Part shown: piece by piece, positions 8,457 through 16,822 of the stretch
How positions within the stretch are numbered: the stretch's first letter is position 1
Layout of the letters: every line of letters starts with the position of its first letter
From: Brevibacterium sp. S111
Lineage (GTDB): Bacteria; Actinomycetota; Actinomycetes; Actinomycetales; Brevibacteriaceae
Reading direction: 5' to 3'
DNA: 64,000 bases
Assembly: GCF_004745075.1 (NCBI RefSeq)
Contig: NZ_RHFH01000009.1
Coordinates: forward strand, 124,001-188,000
Position numbers and translations under genes: made by a program
The notes under the pieces: model-generated
Database searches by the model: none
The model's input: only the letters and a program-made list of their open reading frames with translations
Told to the model about the DNA's origin: nothing

Positions 8457-9977
8457 ATGAGTATTTCACGAGTGGCCGTCGTCGGCGCCGGCATCCTCGG
8501 CGTCGCCACGGCGAGGGAGATCGCAGCGCGGTTCCCCGACGCCGAACTCACTGTCATCGACAAGGCGGATGACGTCGCTGCACATCAGAGCGGTCACACC
8601 ACGGGAATCGTCGACTCGGGGCTCGACCGGATTCCCGGATCGGCCGAGGCCGAACTCGCGCACCGAGGCGTCGAGCTGCTGGTCCCATTCGTGTCCGAAC
8701 GCGGCATCCCCTACCGCGAGTGCGGGCAGCTCATGGTCGCCCAGAACACCGACGAGGCCGATCGGCTCGAAGAGATCTTCGCTCGCGCGAAGGACAACGG
8801 CATCCCCGGAGTGCGGCTGCTCGAGCGCAAGGAGATGAGCGAGGTCGAACCCGAGGCCAGGGGCGTGCTCGGACTGTACTCGCCGCACGCGGCAGTCACC
8901 GACTTCGGTGCCCTCACCGGGGCGCTCGCCTCCGACGTCAGCGCCGCCGGCGGCACATTCCGCTTCGCCACCGAGGTCACCGGATTCGACATCATGAGCA
9001 ATGAGGTGCGGATCAGAGGGCGGGCGACGGCTGCCGATGAGCAGGTGGACGAGGCACCGCGGACCTACTACGGCAATGAGGATACGCGACCGGTCGTCGA
9101 CTTCGGCGAGGAGCTGCGCAGCCGGTTCGGAGGCCAAGACTGGTTCCGGCAGGTCGAGGGCACCCTGCACGACTGGACGGAGAAGTTCTCGAGCTCCTGG
9201 TCCGGTGGCGGACGCGGTGAGGACCATCGGGGCCCGGCTGACCAGGACGGATCCGGCGGGGGAGCAGGCGCCGACACTCGAGGCTCCGGAGACGATTCGA
9301 CCGGATCGGGCAAGAGGGCGCGCCGCGAGATGCCCGAGACGACGATCGGCACCTTCGACCTCGTCTTCGTCTGCGCCGGACTGCAGGCCGACCGCCTGGC
9401 CGCAGCCGCAGGATTGGAGGCCGATCCGCGCATCGTGCCCTTCACCAGCGACTATTACGAGATCCCGGCGGCCTCCGCCGAGGCGGTGCGCGGCATCATC
9501 GGCTCCGTTCCCGATCCGGATGCGCCCTTCGCCGAGACCGGGATGGTCAGAGGGGTCAACGGCTCGCTGATGCTCGGGCCCAACACCTTCGTCTCACTCG
9601 GTCGGGAGAAGTACGACAGGCGCGGCTTCGACCTCGGCGATATGGGGTCGACCGCGAAGTTCACCGGCTTCTGGAAGTTCGCTGCCCAGACCGCGCGCAC
9701 CGCCGCGCACGGGGCGAAGACGACAGTCAGTCGGAAGGCATTCATCGACAGCGTCGAGAAGTACGTGCCGACGATCGACGGGGACTCCGTCGAAACCGGG
9801 CCGCGCGGCGTCCGGGCGCAGGCGATGAACTCCGATGGCGAGCTGCTCGATGAACTCATCATCGCCACTCGCGGGCGGCTGACCGCGGTCAGGGCAGTCC
9901 CACGCTGGGGAGCCACCTCGGCGCTGGCCATCGCCGAACGGATCGTCGGTGAAGCAGCGGGGGCACGCGGGCGCTGA
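8457..9977 (+). CDS. FAD-dependent oxidoreductase, L-2-hydroxyglutarate oxidase (LhgO)-like
   Basis: A 506-residue DAO-family flavoprotein. The FAD-binding motif is at the start (VAVVGAGILGVATAREIA), followed by HQSGHTTGIVDSGL, RECGQLMVA and, late in the protein, GPNTFVSLGREKYDR. These match L-2-hydroxyglutarate oxidase/dehydrogenase proteins, which return 2-hydroxyglutarate to 2-oxoglutarate. The family is normally about 400-420 residues. The excess is a charged, Gly/Asp-rich insertion at about residues 185-295 that splits the substrate domain. The stop overlaps a possible small ORF that leads into the esterase gene. Confidence 0.83.
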   Translation: MSISRVAVVGAGILGVATAREIAARFPDAELTVIDKADDVAAHQSGHTTGIVDSGLDRIPGSAEAELAHRGVELLVPFVSERGIPYRECGQLMVAQNTDEADRLEEIFARAKDNGIPGVRLLERKEMSEVEPEARGVLGLYSPHAAVTDFGALTGALASDVSAAGGTFRFATEVTGFDIMSNEVRIRGRATAADEQVDEAPRTYYGNEDTRPVVDFGEELRSRFGGQDWFRQVEGTLHDWTEKFSSSWSGGGRGEDHRGPADQDGSGGGAGADTRGSGDDSTGSGKRARREMPETTIGTFDLVFVCAGLQADRLAAAAGLEADPRIVPFTSDYYEIPAASAEAVRGIIGSVPDPDAPFAETGMVRGVNGSLMLGPNTFVSLGREKYDRRGFDLGDMGSTAKFTGFWKFAAQTARTAAHGAKTTVSRKAFIDSVEKYVPTIDGDSVETGPRGVRAQAMNSDGELLDELIIATRGRLTAVRAVPRWGATSALAIAERIVGEAAGARGR

Positions 9978-10129
9978 ACGTCAGGGTCTGCTGGGAGCGG
10001 ACGAGCGCAGGTCGCTTCTATCAGCCGACCGATGAGGAATGGCGCGGACTGCGCTCGGTCTCGGCCCTTGCTCTGCCGGAGCTCGCGGAGCCGATCGCCG
10101 CGAAGCTCGAGAAGTCGACGAAGCGATGA
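9974..10129 (+). CDS. possible small ORF (about 51 codons) coupled to the esterase gene
   Basis: An open frame runs from 9953 to a TGA at 10127-10129. Its last 48 codons read like real protein (GRFYQPTDEEWRGLRSVSA, then LPELAEPIAAKLEKSTKR). The stop overlaps the ATG at 10126 as ATGA, the arrangement of translational coupling. No ATG, GTG or TTG is available; the only candidate start is CTG at 9974, which overlaps the previous stop as CTGA and has a GGGGG upstream. The function is unknown. Alternatives are a degraded gene fragment or a non-coding stretch. Confidence 0.4.
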   Translation: MNVRVCWERTSAGRFYQPTDEEWRGLRSVSALALPELAEPIAAKLEKSTKR

Positions 10130-11304
10130 TGGGCAGACTGTGCTCCTGGACCGATCACGGCGATGACTGGTCGCTGCGCCTGAGCCTGCCCGCAGGCGCG
10201 GACATCGCCGAGGCGAACGCCCCGTCTCTGAGGTCCGATCAGGACCTGTTCGCTGCTCTCAACGGCATCACCGACCGTCGGCGTGTGCCCGAAGGAGTCA
10301 TGGCGTTCGAGCAGACGGACAGCGGTCCGGCCCACATCGTCGACCTCCGCGTCCCCCGCGGATTCCGGGGCAGTCTCACCTTCATGCCCGTGCCCCGCGG
10401 CATCGAGATCGCGGACCGGGACACATGGCTGGCAGCCTACGGGAATGCGTTCCTCCCGGCCGGCACCGGGCTGCGCACGGTTGCAGACCTGTTCGGACGC
10501 CCCGTCTTCGAGGTCTCCGCACCCGATGCCAAACCCCTCATCTGGACTGCGGAAGCGGCCCCTGACGCCGAGGCGGCCGACGGAACTTCGGGCGGCGACG
10601 GGAGGCCGCCCCACCTCGGCGAACGGATCGAAGTGCTCGACGGCACCGCCAGGCGGGTTCTCACGTACCAGCCGAAGCGGGCATCCGCCTCGGCGCCGGT
10701 GCTCGTCGTCTTCGACGGGAAGGCCTTCGTCGACGGCGGTCTGCTCACCACGATCGACGAACTCGTCGGCCCGCCCTCGCTCGTCATCGCGGTCGATCAC
10801 GCACCGATCGACACCGCAGCGGACAGCGGGGCCGACCGGGGTGAGGCGTTCGCCTTGCGGGCCTCTGACCTGGTGATGAACCCGAGATTCTGCGACGACG
10901 TCCTCACCCTCGTCGCTTCGCTGGCGCCGAATGCCCGCGATCGGACGATCGTGGCCGGGGCCTCCTACGGCGGACTGGCCGCGACCTACTTCGCCCTGAG
11001 GCATCCGGAGGCGTGCCGCGCGATCAGCCTCTCACCCTCGTTCTGGGCCTCTGATTCGGAAGAGAAGCGAATCTGGGAGCACTTCCGGACAGGAACCAGT
11101 CCCGAATTCCTCATCCACCACGGCGCCTTGGAATCGGAGATCGCCCGTTCCGTCACCGAGGCGAGAGCTGAGTTCACCCGTCGCGGGCTCAGCCCACGAT
11201 GCGACACGTTCTCCGGAGGCCACGAGTACCTGTGGTGGAGAGAGCTCCTCCCCGGCCACCTCGCCGAGCTGCTCGCCGAAACCCGGGATATGAGCACACT
11301 GTGA
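10126..11304 (+). CDS. enterochelin esterase-like alpha/beta hydrolase (Fes/IroE type)
   Basis: A 392-residue esterase. The C-terminal half is an esterase-D-like hydrolase: VLVVFDGKAFVDGG, the nucleophile elbow GASYGG at about residue 280, and the terminal SGGHEYLWWRELL supplying the histidine. The N-terminal domain, about 150 residues, resembles the Fes cap. Such enzymes cleave ferri-siderophore esters in the cytoplasm to free iron. An acidic, Gly-rich insertion sits near residue 140-160. I prefer the ATG at 10126, coupled to the small upstream ORF, over an in-frame ATG at 10039 whose 29 extra codons read in another frame as plausible protein. The siderophore importer lies 11 kb away. Confidence 0.8.
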   Translation: MMGRLCSWTDHGDDWSLRLSLPAGADIAEANAPSLRSDQDLFAALNGITDRRRVPEGVMAFEQTDSGPAHIVDLRVPRGFRGSLTFMPVPRGIEIADRDTWLAAYGNAFLPAGTGLRTVADLFGRPVFEVSAPDAKPLIWTAEAAPDAEAADGTSGGDGRPPHLGERIEVLDGTARRVLTYQPKRASASAPVLVVFDGKAFVDGGLLTTIDELVGPPSLVIAVDHAPIDTAADSGADRGEAFALRASDLVMNPRFCDDVLTLVASLAPNARDRTIVAGASYGGLAATYFALRHPEACRAISLSPSFWASDSEEKRIWEHFRTGTSPEFLIHHGALESEIARSVTEARAEFTRRGLSPRCDTFSGGHEYLWWRELLPGHLAELLAETRDMSTL

Positions 11305-11317
11305 GCCGCGGCCGCGT

Positions 11318-12769
11318 TCAGTCGGAGTGCCGTTCGAGGAACTCGTAGACCTCGGTGTCGTCGACGCCGGGCACCGCACCGGGCGGGACAGCGGCCAGCA
11401 GCGAGGCGTGCATGCGCGCTGACGGAAGCGCCTGATCCTCCCATTTCTCCGCGAGGTCTGCCGGTGCCTGCCGGCAGCAGGAGGGGTCCGGGCATTCGGA
11501 CTTCGAGCGGATCGATGATTCGCGGCCTTCGAACCACCGGACGTGGGCGAACGGGACGCCGACGCTGATCGCGAAATCACCGCCGGGCAGAACGCGGGCA
11601 GTGCACCAATACGAACCGTGCGGAGTGTCGGTGTACTGGTAGTAGGGGCTGAAGCGGTCGGCGACGCGGAAGACCGTGCGTGAGGTGAAGCGTTTGCACG
11701 CGAACTGACCCTCGATCGCGCCGAGCGGATCGGTGGGGAAGGGCAGGCCGTCGTTCGAGTACGCCTTGTGGATCGTGCCCGAGTTGTGCACCTTCATGAA
11801 GTGGACGGGCAGGCCGAGGTGTTCGGTGGCGAGGTTCGTGAACCGGTGGGCGGCCATCTCGTAGCCGACGCCGAACATATCGCGCAGGTGCTCGACCGAG
11901 AGCACCCGCTTCTTCTTCTCCTCTTCGAGGATCGGCACGGCCGCAGACTCGGGCAGGAGGATTGCGGCAGCCAGATAGTTCGCCTCCACCCGCTGCTGGA
12001 GGAACTCATGGAAGTCCTTCGGGGAGTCATAGCCGAGCACGTGCGGGGCCAGACTCATGAGCAGGTGGGAACGCGGGTCGAAAGCGGCATCGGAGTTGGG
12101 CAGGTAGAGCCGTTTGTTCGCGGTGTCCGAGATCGACCGGGTCGACTCGGGCAGATCCGAGACGTAGTGGAGGCTGAATCCGAGCTTCTCGGCGATGAGC
12201 GCCGTCTGCCGCTGCGAGACCGTGCCCGATTCGTAGCCGACGAGGTCGAGCAACTCGGCGGCGGTGGCCTCGAGCTCGGCGAAGTAGTTGTTCTTCTCCT
12301 TCATCCGATCGCGCAGCTCACGGTTCGCCCGCCGCGCTTCTTCGGGGGTGGCCGCGCGACGTTCGAGGACCTCGCCGAGCTGACGCTGCAGACCGACGAT
12401 CGCCTCGAGCGCATCCGCCGGCAGCGATTTGATCCTCACCTGCGGAAGTCCCAGGGAGGAGTACATCGGCGAGGCCTGATTGCGTTCGGCTTCGAGTTCG
12501 AGAGCCTGCCGGTCGTCGATCGGGGCGGGATCGATGAGGTCGGCGACATCGGTCTTCAGGGCCTTGGCGATGGCGGCGAGGAGCGTGACAGAAGCTTCTC
12601 GCTTACCGTTCTCGATCGTCGAGATCTGCGAGGCTGCACGCCCGACTTCCTGTCCCAGCTCATTCAGTGTCAGCCCGCGTTGTTTTCGAAAAAACCGTAT
12701 TCTTCTGCCGATGCTCAAGGGATCGGTCTGCTGTTCCTCGTCTTCGACTTCCGCTCTAATGCTGACCAA
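11318..12769 (-). CDS. RamB/ScfR-type short-chain acyl-CoA-responsive regulator
   Basis: A 483-residue XRE-family regulator with the RamB plan: an N-terminal helix-turn-helix (IGRRIRFFRKQRGLTLNELG, then ASQISTIENGKR), a central IrrE/ImmA-like peptidase-derived region (VEANYLAAAILLPES, MFGVGYEMAAHRFTNLATEH) and a Cys-containing C-terminal ligand domain (FACKRF, ECPDPSCCRQ). I choose the TTG at 12769 because GGAG lies 5 bases before it; an ATG 30 codons upstream runs through the operator region. RamB represses aceA and aceB in Corynebacterium, and here the gene is divergent from aceA, so the same role is very likely. Confidence 0.88.
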   Translation of the reverse strand: MVSIRAEVEDEEQQTDPLSIGRRIRFFRKQRGLTLNELGQEVGRAASQISTIENGKREASVTLLAAIAKALKTDVADLIDPAPIDDRQALELEAERNQASPMYSSLGLPQVRIKSLPADALEAIVGLQRQLGEVLERRAATPEEARRANRELRDRMKEKNNYFAELEATAAELLDLVGYESGTVSQRQTALIAEKLGFSLHYVSDLPESTRSISDTANKRLYLPNSDAAFDPRSHLLMSLAPHVLGYDSPKDFHEFLQQRVEANYLAAAILLPESAAVPILEEEKKKRVLSVEHLRDMFGVGYEMAAHRFTNLATEHLGLPVHFMKVHNSGTIHKAYSNDGLPFPTDPLGAIEGQFACKRFTSRTVFRVADRFSPYYQYTDTPHGSYWCTARVLPGGDFAISVGVPFAHVRWFEGRESSIRSKSECPDPSCCRQAPADLAEKWEDQALPSARMHASLLAAVPPGAVPGVDDTEVYEFLERHSD

Positions 12770-12830
12770 GGCGGCTCCAATCGTTTCTGTGCGCTGGTTC
12801 ACATGCGTGAAAATCAGTATGACAGAACGA

Positions 12831-12855
12831 GGAAATTTCTGAAACCGGAAATTTC
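12831..12855. promoter_or_regulatory. paired candidate operators upstream of aceA
   Basis: Two identical copies of GGAAATTTC, each containing the palindrome GAAATTTC, lie at 12831-12839 and 12847-12855, 16 bp start to start. They sit between the regulator start and aceA, so they could serve both genes. They differ from the published corynebacterial RamB box (GCAAA-N-TTTGC type), so binding by this regulator is inference. Confidence 0.4.
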
Positions 12856-12950
12856 GCACTTATTCATCCGAAAATCCCCTACCTGAACCCTTGCGGCCCC
12901 CGCAGACTGGATACATCAACAACCCCGAACGAAAGGGAAAGTGAAGGACA

Positions 12951-14261
12951 ATGACTGAGAACACCACGCAGAACAGCTTGCATGATGCTGAGGCGATCCG
13001 CCGCGACTGGGCGACCAACGCCCGCTGGTCGGGAATCGCTCGCGACTACGAGCCCGAGGACGTCGTCAAACTGCGCGGGTCTCTGATCGAGGAGCACACG
13101 CTGGCCCGTCACGGTGCCGAGCGCCTGTGGAAGCAGATCAGCTCAAGCGACATCAAGTCCGGCGAATACGTCAACGCACTCGGTGCGCTGACAGGCAACC
13201 AGGCCGTCGAACAGGTCAAGGCCGGTCTCAACGCCATCTACCTCTCCGGTTGGCAGGTCGCCGCCGACGCGAACGCAGCCGGCCAGACCTACCCGGATCA
13301 GTCGATCTACCCGGCCAACTCGGTTCCGCAGGTGGTTCGCCGCATCAACAATGCGCTCATGCGTGCCGACCAGATCGAGACCTCGGAAGGCAACAAGCAG
13401 GTCGATGACTGGTTCGCTCCGATCGTCGCCGACGCGGAAGCAGGCTTCGGCGGTTCGATCAACGTCTACGAGCTCATGCGTTCGATGATCAATGCCGGCG
13501 CGGCCGGTGTGCACTTCGAGGATCAGCTCGGTTCTGAGAAGAAGTGCGGCCACCTCGGCGGCAAGGTCCTCGTTCCGACCTCGCAGCACATCCGCACGCT
13601 GAACGCGGCGCGTCTGGCTGCCGACGTGGAGAACGTGCCCAGCCTCGTCATCGCCCGCACCGACGCCGAGGCGGCCACGCTCATGACCTCGGACATCGAC
13701 GAGCGCGATCAGCAGTTCGTCACCGGTGAGCGCACCTCCGAGGGCTTCTACAAGATCCGCAACGGCATCGAAGCAGGCATCGCCCGCGGTCTGTCCTACG
13801 CTCCCTACGCGGATCTGCTGTGGATGGAGACCTCCACCCCGGACCTCGCCGCCGCGAAGGAATTCGCGGATGCGATCCACGCGGAGTACCCGGACCAGAT
13901 GCTGGCCTACAACTGCTCGCCGTCGTTCAACTGGAAGAAGCACCTCGACGATGCGACCATCGCGAAGTTCCAGCGCGAGCTCGGAGCCATGGGCTACAAG
14001 TTCCAGTTCATCACCCTGGCCGGCTTCCACGCCCTGAACTACTCGATGTTCGATCTGGCCCACGGCTACGCCCGCGAGCAGATGAAGGCCTACGTCGAGC
14101 TGCAGGAGCGCGAGTTCGCCGCCGAGGATCGCGGCTACACCGCAACCCGCCACCAGCGCGAGGTCGGCACCGGCTACTTCGACCTGGTCTCGACCGCGCT
14201 CAACCCGGAGTCCTCGACGACGGCTCTGGCCGGTTCGACCGAGACCGCTCAGTTCAGCTGA
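12951..14261 (+). CDS. aceA: isocitrate lyase
   Basis: A 436-residue isocitrate lyase, the first glyoxylate-shunt enzyme, which splits isocitrate into glyoxylate and succinate. The catalytic loop with the active cysteine is seen as [11 protein letters not shown] near residue 197. Flanking signatures are [36 protein letters not shown] and [11 protein letters not shown]. The start ATG follows GAAGGAC. It is divergent from the RamB-like regulator and is followed by malate synthase. Two hairpins separate it from aceB, so the two genes may be transcribed separately or with attenuation. Confidence 0.98.
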   Translation: MTENTTQNSLHDAEAIRRDWATNARWSGIARDYEPEDVVKLRGSLIEEHTLARHGAERLWKQISSSDIKSGEYVNALGALTGNQAVEQVKAGLNAIYLSGWQVAADANAAGQTYPDQSIYPANSVPQVVRRINNALMRADQIETSEGNKQVDDWFAPIVADAEAGFGGSINVYELMRSMINAGAAGVHFEDQLGSEKKCGHLGGKVLVPTSQHIRTLNAARLAADVENVPSLVIARTDAEAATLMTSDIDERDQQFVTGERTSEGFYKIRNGIEAGIARGLSYAPYADLLWMETSTPDLAAAKEFADAIHAEYPDQMLAYNCSPSFNWKKHLDDATIAKFQRELGAMGYKFQFITLAGFHALNYSMFDLAHGYAREQMKAYVELQEREFAAEDRGYTATRHQREVGTGYFDLVSTALNPESSTTALAGSTETAQFS

Positions 14262-14290
14262 GTCCGACCGGCTCTTCGGAGCCCCGCCCG

Positions 14291-14390
14291 CCCGGGCTTC
14301 GCGGCCCGGGTGCGGCACCGGCCATTGGCCGCTTGGAACCCGGCGCGGATCGGCAATGTTTTCACGGGGTTTGCATTGTCGGTCCGCGCC
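14291..14390 (+). terminator. two hairpins between aceA and aceB
   Basis: A short stem CCCGGGC/GCCCGGG (14291-14310) is followed by a long one in which GGCGCGGATCGGCAATG (14342-14358) pairs with CATTGTCGGTCCGCGCC (14374-14390), 15 of 17 strict pairs plus wobble, with a 15-base loop. The remaining 146 bases up to aceB are free for a promoter. The pair probably terminates or attenuates the aceA transcript. Confidence 0.55.
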
Positions 14391-14536
14391 GTCACACCCA
14401 CCGATGGCAGCGACCACTTACTACACGGCACGAACCCCCACAGCACCACACAAGCACCGCATCACTTCCACTGCAATGACACCTTCCGGCAGCACTGACA
14501 CTCCGGCAGCACACTACGACGGGTGAGGAGAAGCCC

Positions 14537-16153
14537 ATGTCTTACATCAAGATCAACGCGCCGCTCGAAACCGGCTTCGGCACCGTCCTCTCGGAGCCCG
14601 CTCTGACGTTCATCGCCACACTCCACGACGAGTTCGCCGGCACCATCGCCGATCTGCTGCGGGCACGCCGCAATCGCCAGGCCGAGATGAACGGCGGAAC
14701 CCTCCCGCGCTTCAAGCCGGAGACCGCCCGCATCCGCGCCGACCGGTCCTGGACCGTCGCCGGCTCGGCAGGAGCTCCCGGACTCGAAGATCGCCGCGTC
14801 GAACTCACCGGCCCGGTCACCGAGACCGAAGTCGTGGCCGCGCTGAACTCGCAGGCGAAGGTGTGGCTGGCCGACCTCGAAGACGCCACGAGCCCCACCT
14901 GGGCCAACATCATCGGCGGTCAGCTCAATCTCTACCGCGCCATCCGCGCCCAGCTGCCCGGAGTGAAGAACCCGAACCAGCAGCCGACGATCGGGCTGCG
15001 TCCCCGCGGCTGGCACCTGCCGGAGAAGCACCTGCTCTACGTCGACGACAGCGGCAGCGAATTCGCCGCCTCCGGTGCACTGGTCGACTTCGGTCTGTAC
15101 TTCTTCCACAACGCCCGCCACCTCATCGACGCCGGCTCCGGCCCGTACTTCTACCTGCCGAAGCTCGAGTCCTCGCAGGAAGCACGTCTGTGGAACAAGA
15201 TCTTCGTCCGTGCGCAGAACATGCTCGGCATCGAGCAGGGCACCATCCGCGCCACCGCTCACATCGAAACGATCACCGCGGTGTTCCAGATGGAAGAGAT
15301 CCTCTTCGAACTGCGCGAGCACTGCGCCGGTCTCGAGGCTGCCGGCTGGGACTACCTGTTCTCCGTGGTGAAGAACCTGCGCAACGCCACCGACTACGTG
15401 CTGCCCGACCGGGAGCGCCTGACGATGGACCTGCCGCTGATGAAGGCGTTCACCGATCGTCTGGTGGCGACCTGCCACCGTCGTGGTGCGCACGCCATCG
15501 GCACGATGTCGAACCTCATGGCCGACCATCCGGACGAAGCGTTCGTCGCTGCCGAGTTCGAACGCATGCGTGAGGACAAAGCTCGTGAGGCCTGGCAGGG
15601 CTTCGACGGCACCTGGGTCGCCGACCCGGCGCTCGTGCCGGCCGCTCTGGCCGTGTTCGACGCGGCTCTGGGCTCGAAGCCGCACCAGCTGGAGAACATG
15701 CGTCCCGATGTGCAGGTGACCAGTGAGAACATCCTCGACGTCACCGGTCTCGAGCCGATCGTGACCGAAGAGGGCGTGCGGGTGAACATCCGTGTGGCCA
15801 TCGGGTACATGAACGAATGGCTCGGCGGCAACGGTCACGTGGCGCTGGAGAACCAGCTCGAGGATGTCTCGACCGCGGAGATCTGCCGCTCGCAGATCTG
15901 GCAGTGGATCCACCATGAGGTGACTCTCGACAATGGGCAGAAGCTGACCCGTCACCTGGCTGAGCGCTACCTCGGCGAGGAGCTGGCGGCGATGGATCGT
16001 CGTCCCGATGATCACCTCGACGAGGCAGTGGAGATCTTCCGCACGACGGCCCTCGACGAGCCCTTCGCGGAGTTCCTCACGATGCCGGCCTACACCGAGC
16101 ACCTGGTCGACCGGGTGTCGAAGAAGGCCGCGACCGAGGCCTCCGTAGCCTGA
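14537..16153 (+). CDS. aceB: malate synthase A
   Basis: A 538-residue malate synthase, the second glyoxylate-shunt enzyme, condensing glyoxylate with acetyl-CoA. Seen are WLADLEDATSPTWANIIGGQ, RPRGWHLPEKH, YLPKLESSQEARLWN and GTIRATAHIETITAVFQMEE (catalytic Arg and metal-binding Glu region). The length is typical of the A-type enzyme. The start ATG follows GAGGAGAAG. It sits downstream of aceA and ends at a 44-bp perfect palindrome. Confidence 0.97.
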   Translation: MSYIKINAPLETGFGTVLSEPALTFIATLHDEFAGTIADLLRARRNRQAEMNGGTLPRFKPETARIRADRSWTVAGSAGAPGLEDRRVELTGPVTETEVVAALNSQAKVWLADLEDATSPTWANIIGGQLNLYRAIRAQLPGVKNPNQQPTIGLRPRGWHLPEKHLLYVDDSGSEFAASGALVDFGLYFFHNARHLIDAGSGPYFYLPKLESSQEARLWNKIFVRAQNMLGIEQGTIRATAHIETITAVFQMEEILFELREHCAGLEAAGWDYLFSVVKNLRNATDYVLPDRERLTMDLPLMKAFTDRLVATCHRRGAHAIGTMSNLMADHPDEAFVAAEFERMREDKAREAWQGFDGTWVADPALVPAALAVFDAALGSKPHQLENMRPDVQVTSENILDVTGLEPIVTEEGVRVNIRVAIGYMNEWLGGNGHVALENQLEDVSTAEICRSQIWQWIHHEVTLDNGQKLTRHLAERYLGEELAAMDRRPDDHLDEAVEIFRTTALDEPFAEFLTMPAYTEHLVDRVSKKAATEASVA

Positions 16154-16166
16154 CCAATTACTACCC

Positions 16167-16210
16167 GACGGCGGCCCAGCAACCTTGCGCAAGGTTGCTG
16201 GGCCGCCGTC
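16167..16210 (+). terminator. 44-bp perfect palindromic terminator
   Basis: GACGGCGGCCCAGCAACCTT at 16167-16186 is followed by GCGC and by its exact complement at 16191-16210, so the whole 44 bp is a perfect palindrome. It begins 13 bases after the aceB stop. It should form a very stable transcript hairpin; no T-run follows. Confidence 0.7.
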
Positions 16211-16321
16211 ACGTAGTTCTGGGAGGGGCGAGTGGGGGCGTGAGCACTCAAGTGAGGGCGTCAGTGACGATGAATCTGACCTTGCGATGGTCCCGAAGTG
16301 AACGAATCATCGGAGAGTCCA

Positions 16322-16327
16322 TATACT
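16322..16327 (+). promoter_or_regulatory. -10 box of a probably leaderless gene (usp)
   Basis: TATACT lies 7 bases before the ATG at 16335, so transcription should start at or next to the first codon. GGGGG also lies just ahead of the ATG and could act as a ribosome site if the transcript begins further upstream. Confidence 0.4.
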
Positions 16328-16334
16328 GGGGGCC

Positions 16335-16724
16335 ATGACGATTCTCATTGGCTACCTACCTGCTCCCGAGGGTGAGGCTGCTCTGCGTGCGGGTTTCGCG
16401 GAAGCCAAGCTGCGGTCGAGCACTGCCGTCGTGATCAACTCGCAGCGACGAGGTGCCAGCGGGACGCCGACGGAGATCGGTGAGGACGAGATCAAACGGA
16501 TCGTCGACCTCGGCAGGGAATCCGATATCGACGTCGAGGTGCTCCAGCCCGATCACGAGGACGATCTGCCGGGCACGCTCAACGATCTCGCCGTCGAACA
16601 CGAGGCTCAGCTCATCGTCATCGGGCTGCGCAAGCGCTCGGCCATCGGCAAGTTCATCCTCGGTTCCCAGGCTCAGCGCATCCTCCTCGAAGCCGAGGTC
16701 CCGGTCCTCACCGCGAAGGCCTGA
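16335..16724 (+). CDS. universal stress protein (UspA family)
   Basis: A 129-residue single-domain Usp. The N-terminal strand MTILIGYLPAPEGEAAL and the C-terminal ATP-binding pattern GLRKRSAIGKFILGSQAQRI followed by EAEVPVLTAK match the nucleotide-binding branch (G-2x-G-9x-G-S type). Usp proteins assist survival under starvation and stress, usually by binding ATP. It is monocistronic, placed between the aceB terminator and a convergent dehydrogenase gene. The promoter spacing suggests a leaderless transcript. Confidence 0.9.
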   Translation: MTILIGYLPAPEGEAALRAGFAEAKLRSSTAVVINSQRRGASGTPTEIGEDEIKRIVDLGRESDIDVEVLQPDHEDDLPGTLNDLAVEHEAQLIVIGLRKRSAIGKFILGSQAQRILLEAEVPVLTAKA

Positions 16725-16731
16725 GCGCACT

Positions 16732-16811
16732 TCGCCGAGGCGGCGCCGCCGTAAGCGTCGAATCGACCATCCGCGTCGCCGAGGTGCAGATCCGCTCTCG
16801 CCGAGGCGGCG
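16732..16811. repeat. direct copies of the TCGCCGAGGCGG motif in a convergent intergenic region
   Basis: TCGCCGAGGCGGCG occurs at 16732-16745 and TCGCCGAGGCGGCG again at 16798-16811, with a partial copy TCGCCGAGGTG between them near 16776. The stretch lies between two convergent stop codons. It belongs to a motif that recurs across the whole window. Confidence 0.5.
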
Positions 16812-16822
16812 CTTCGCCCGCG

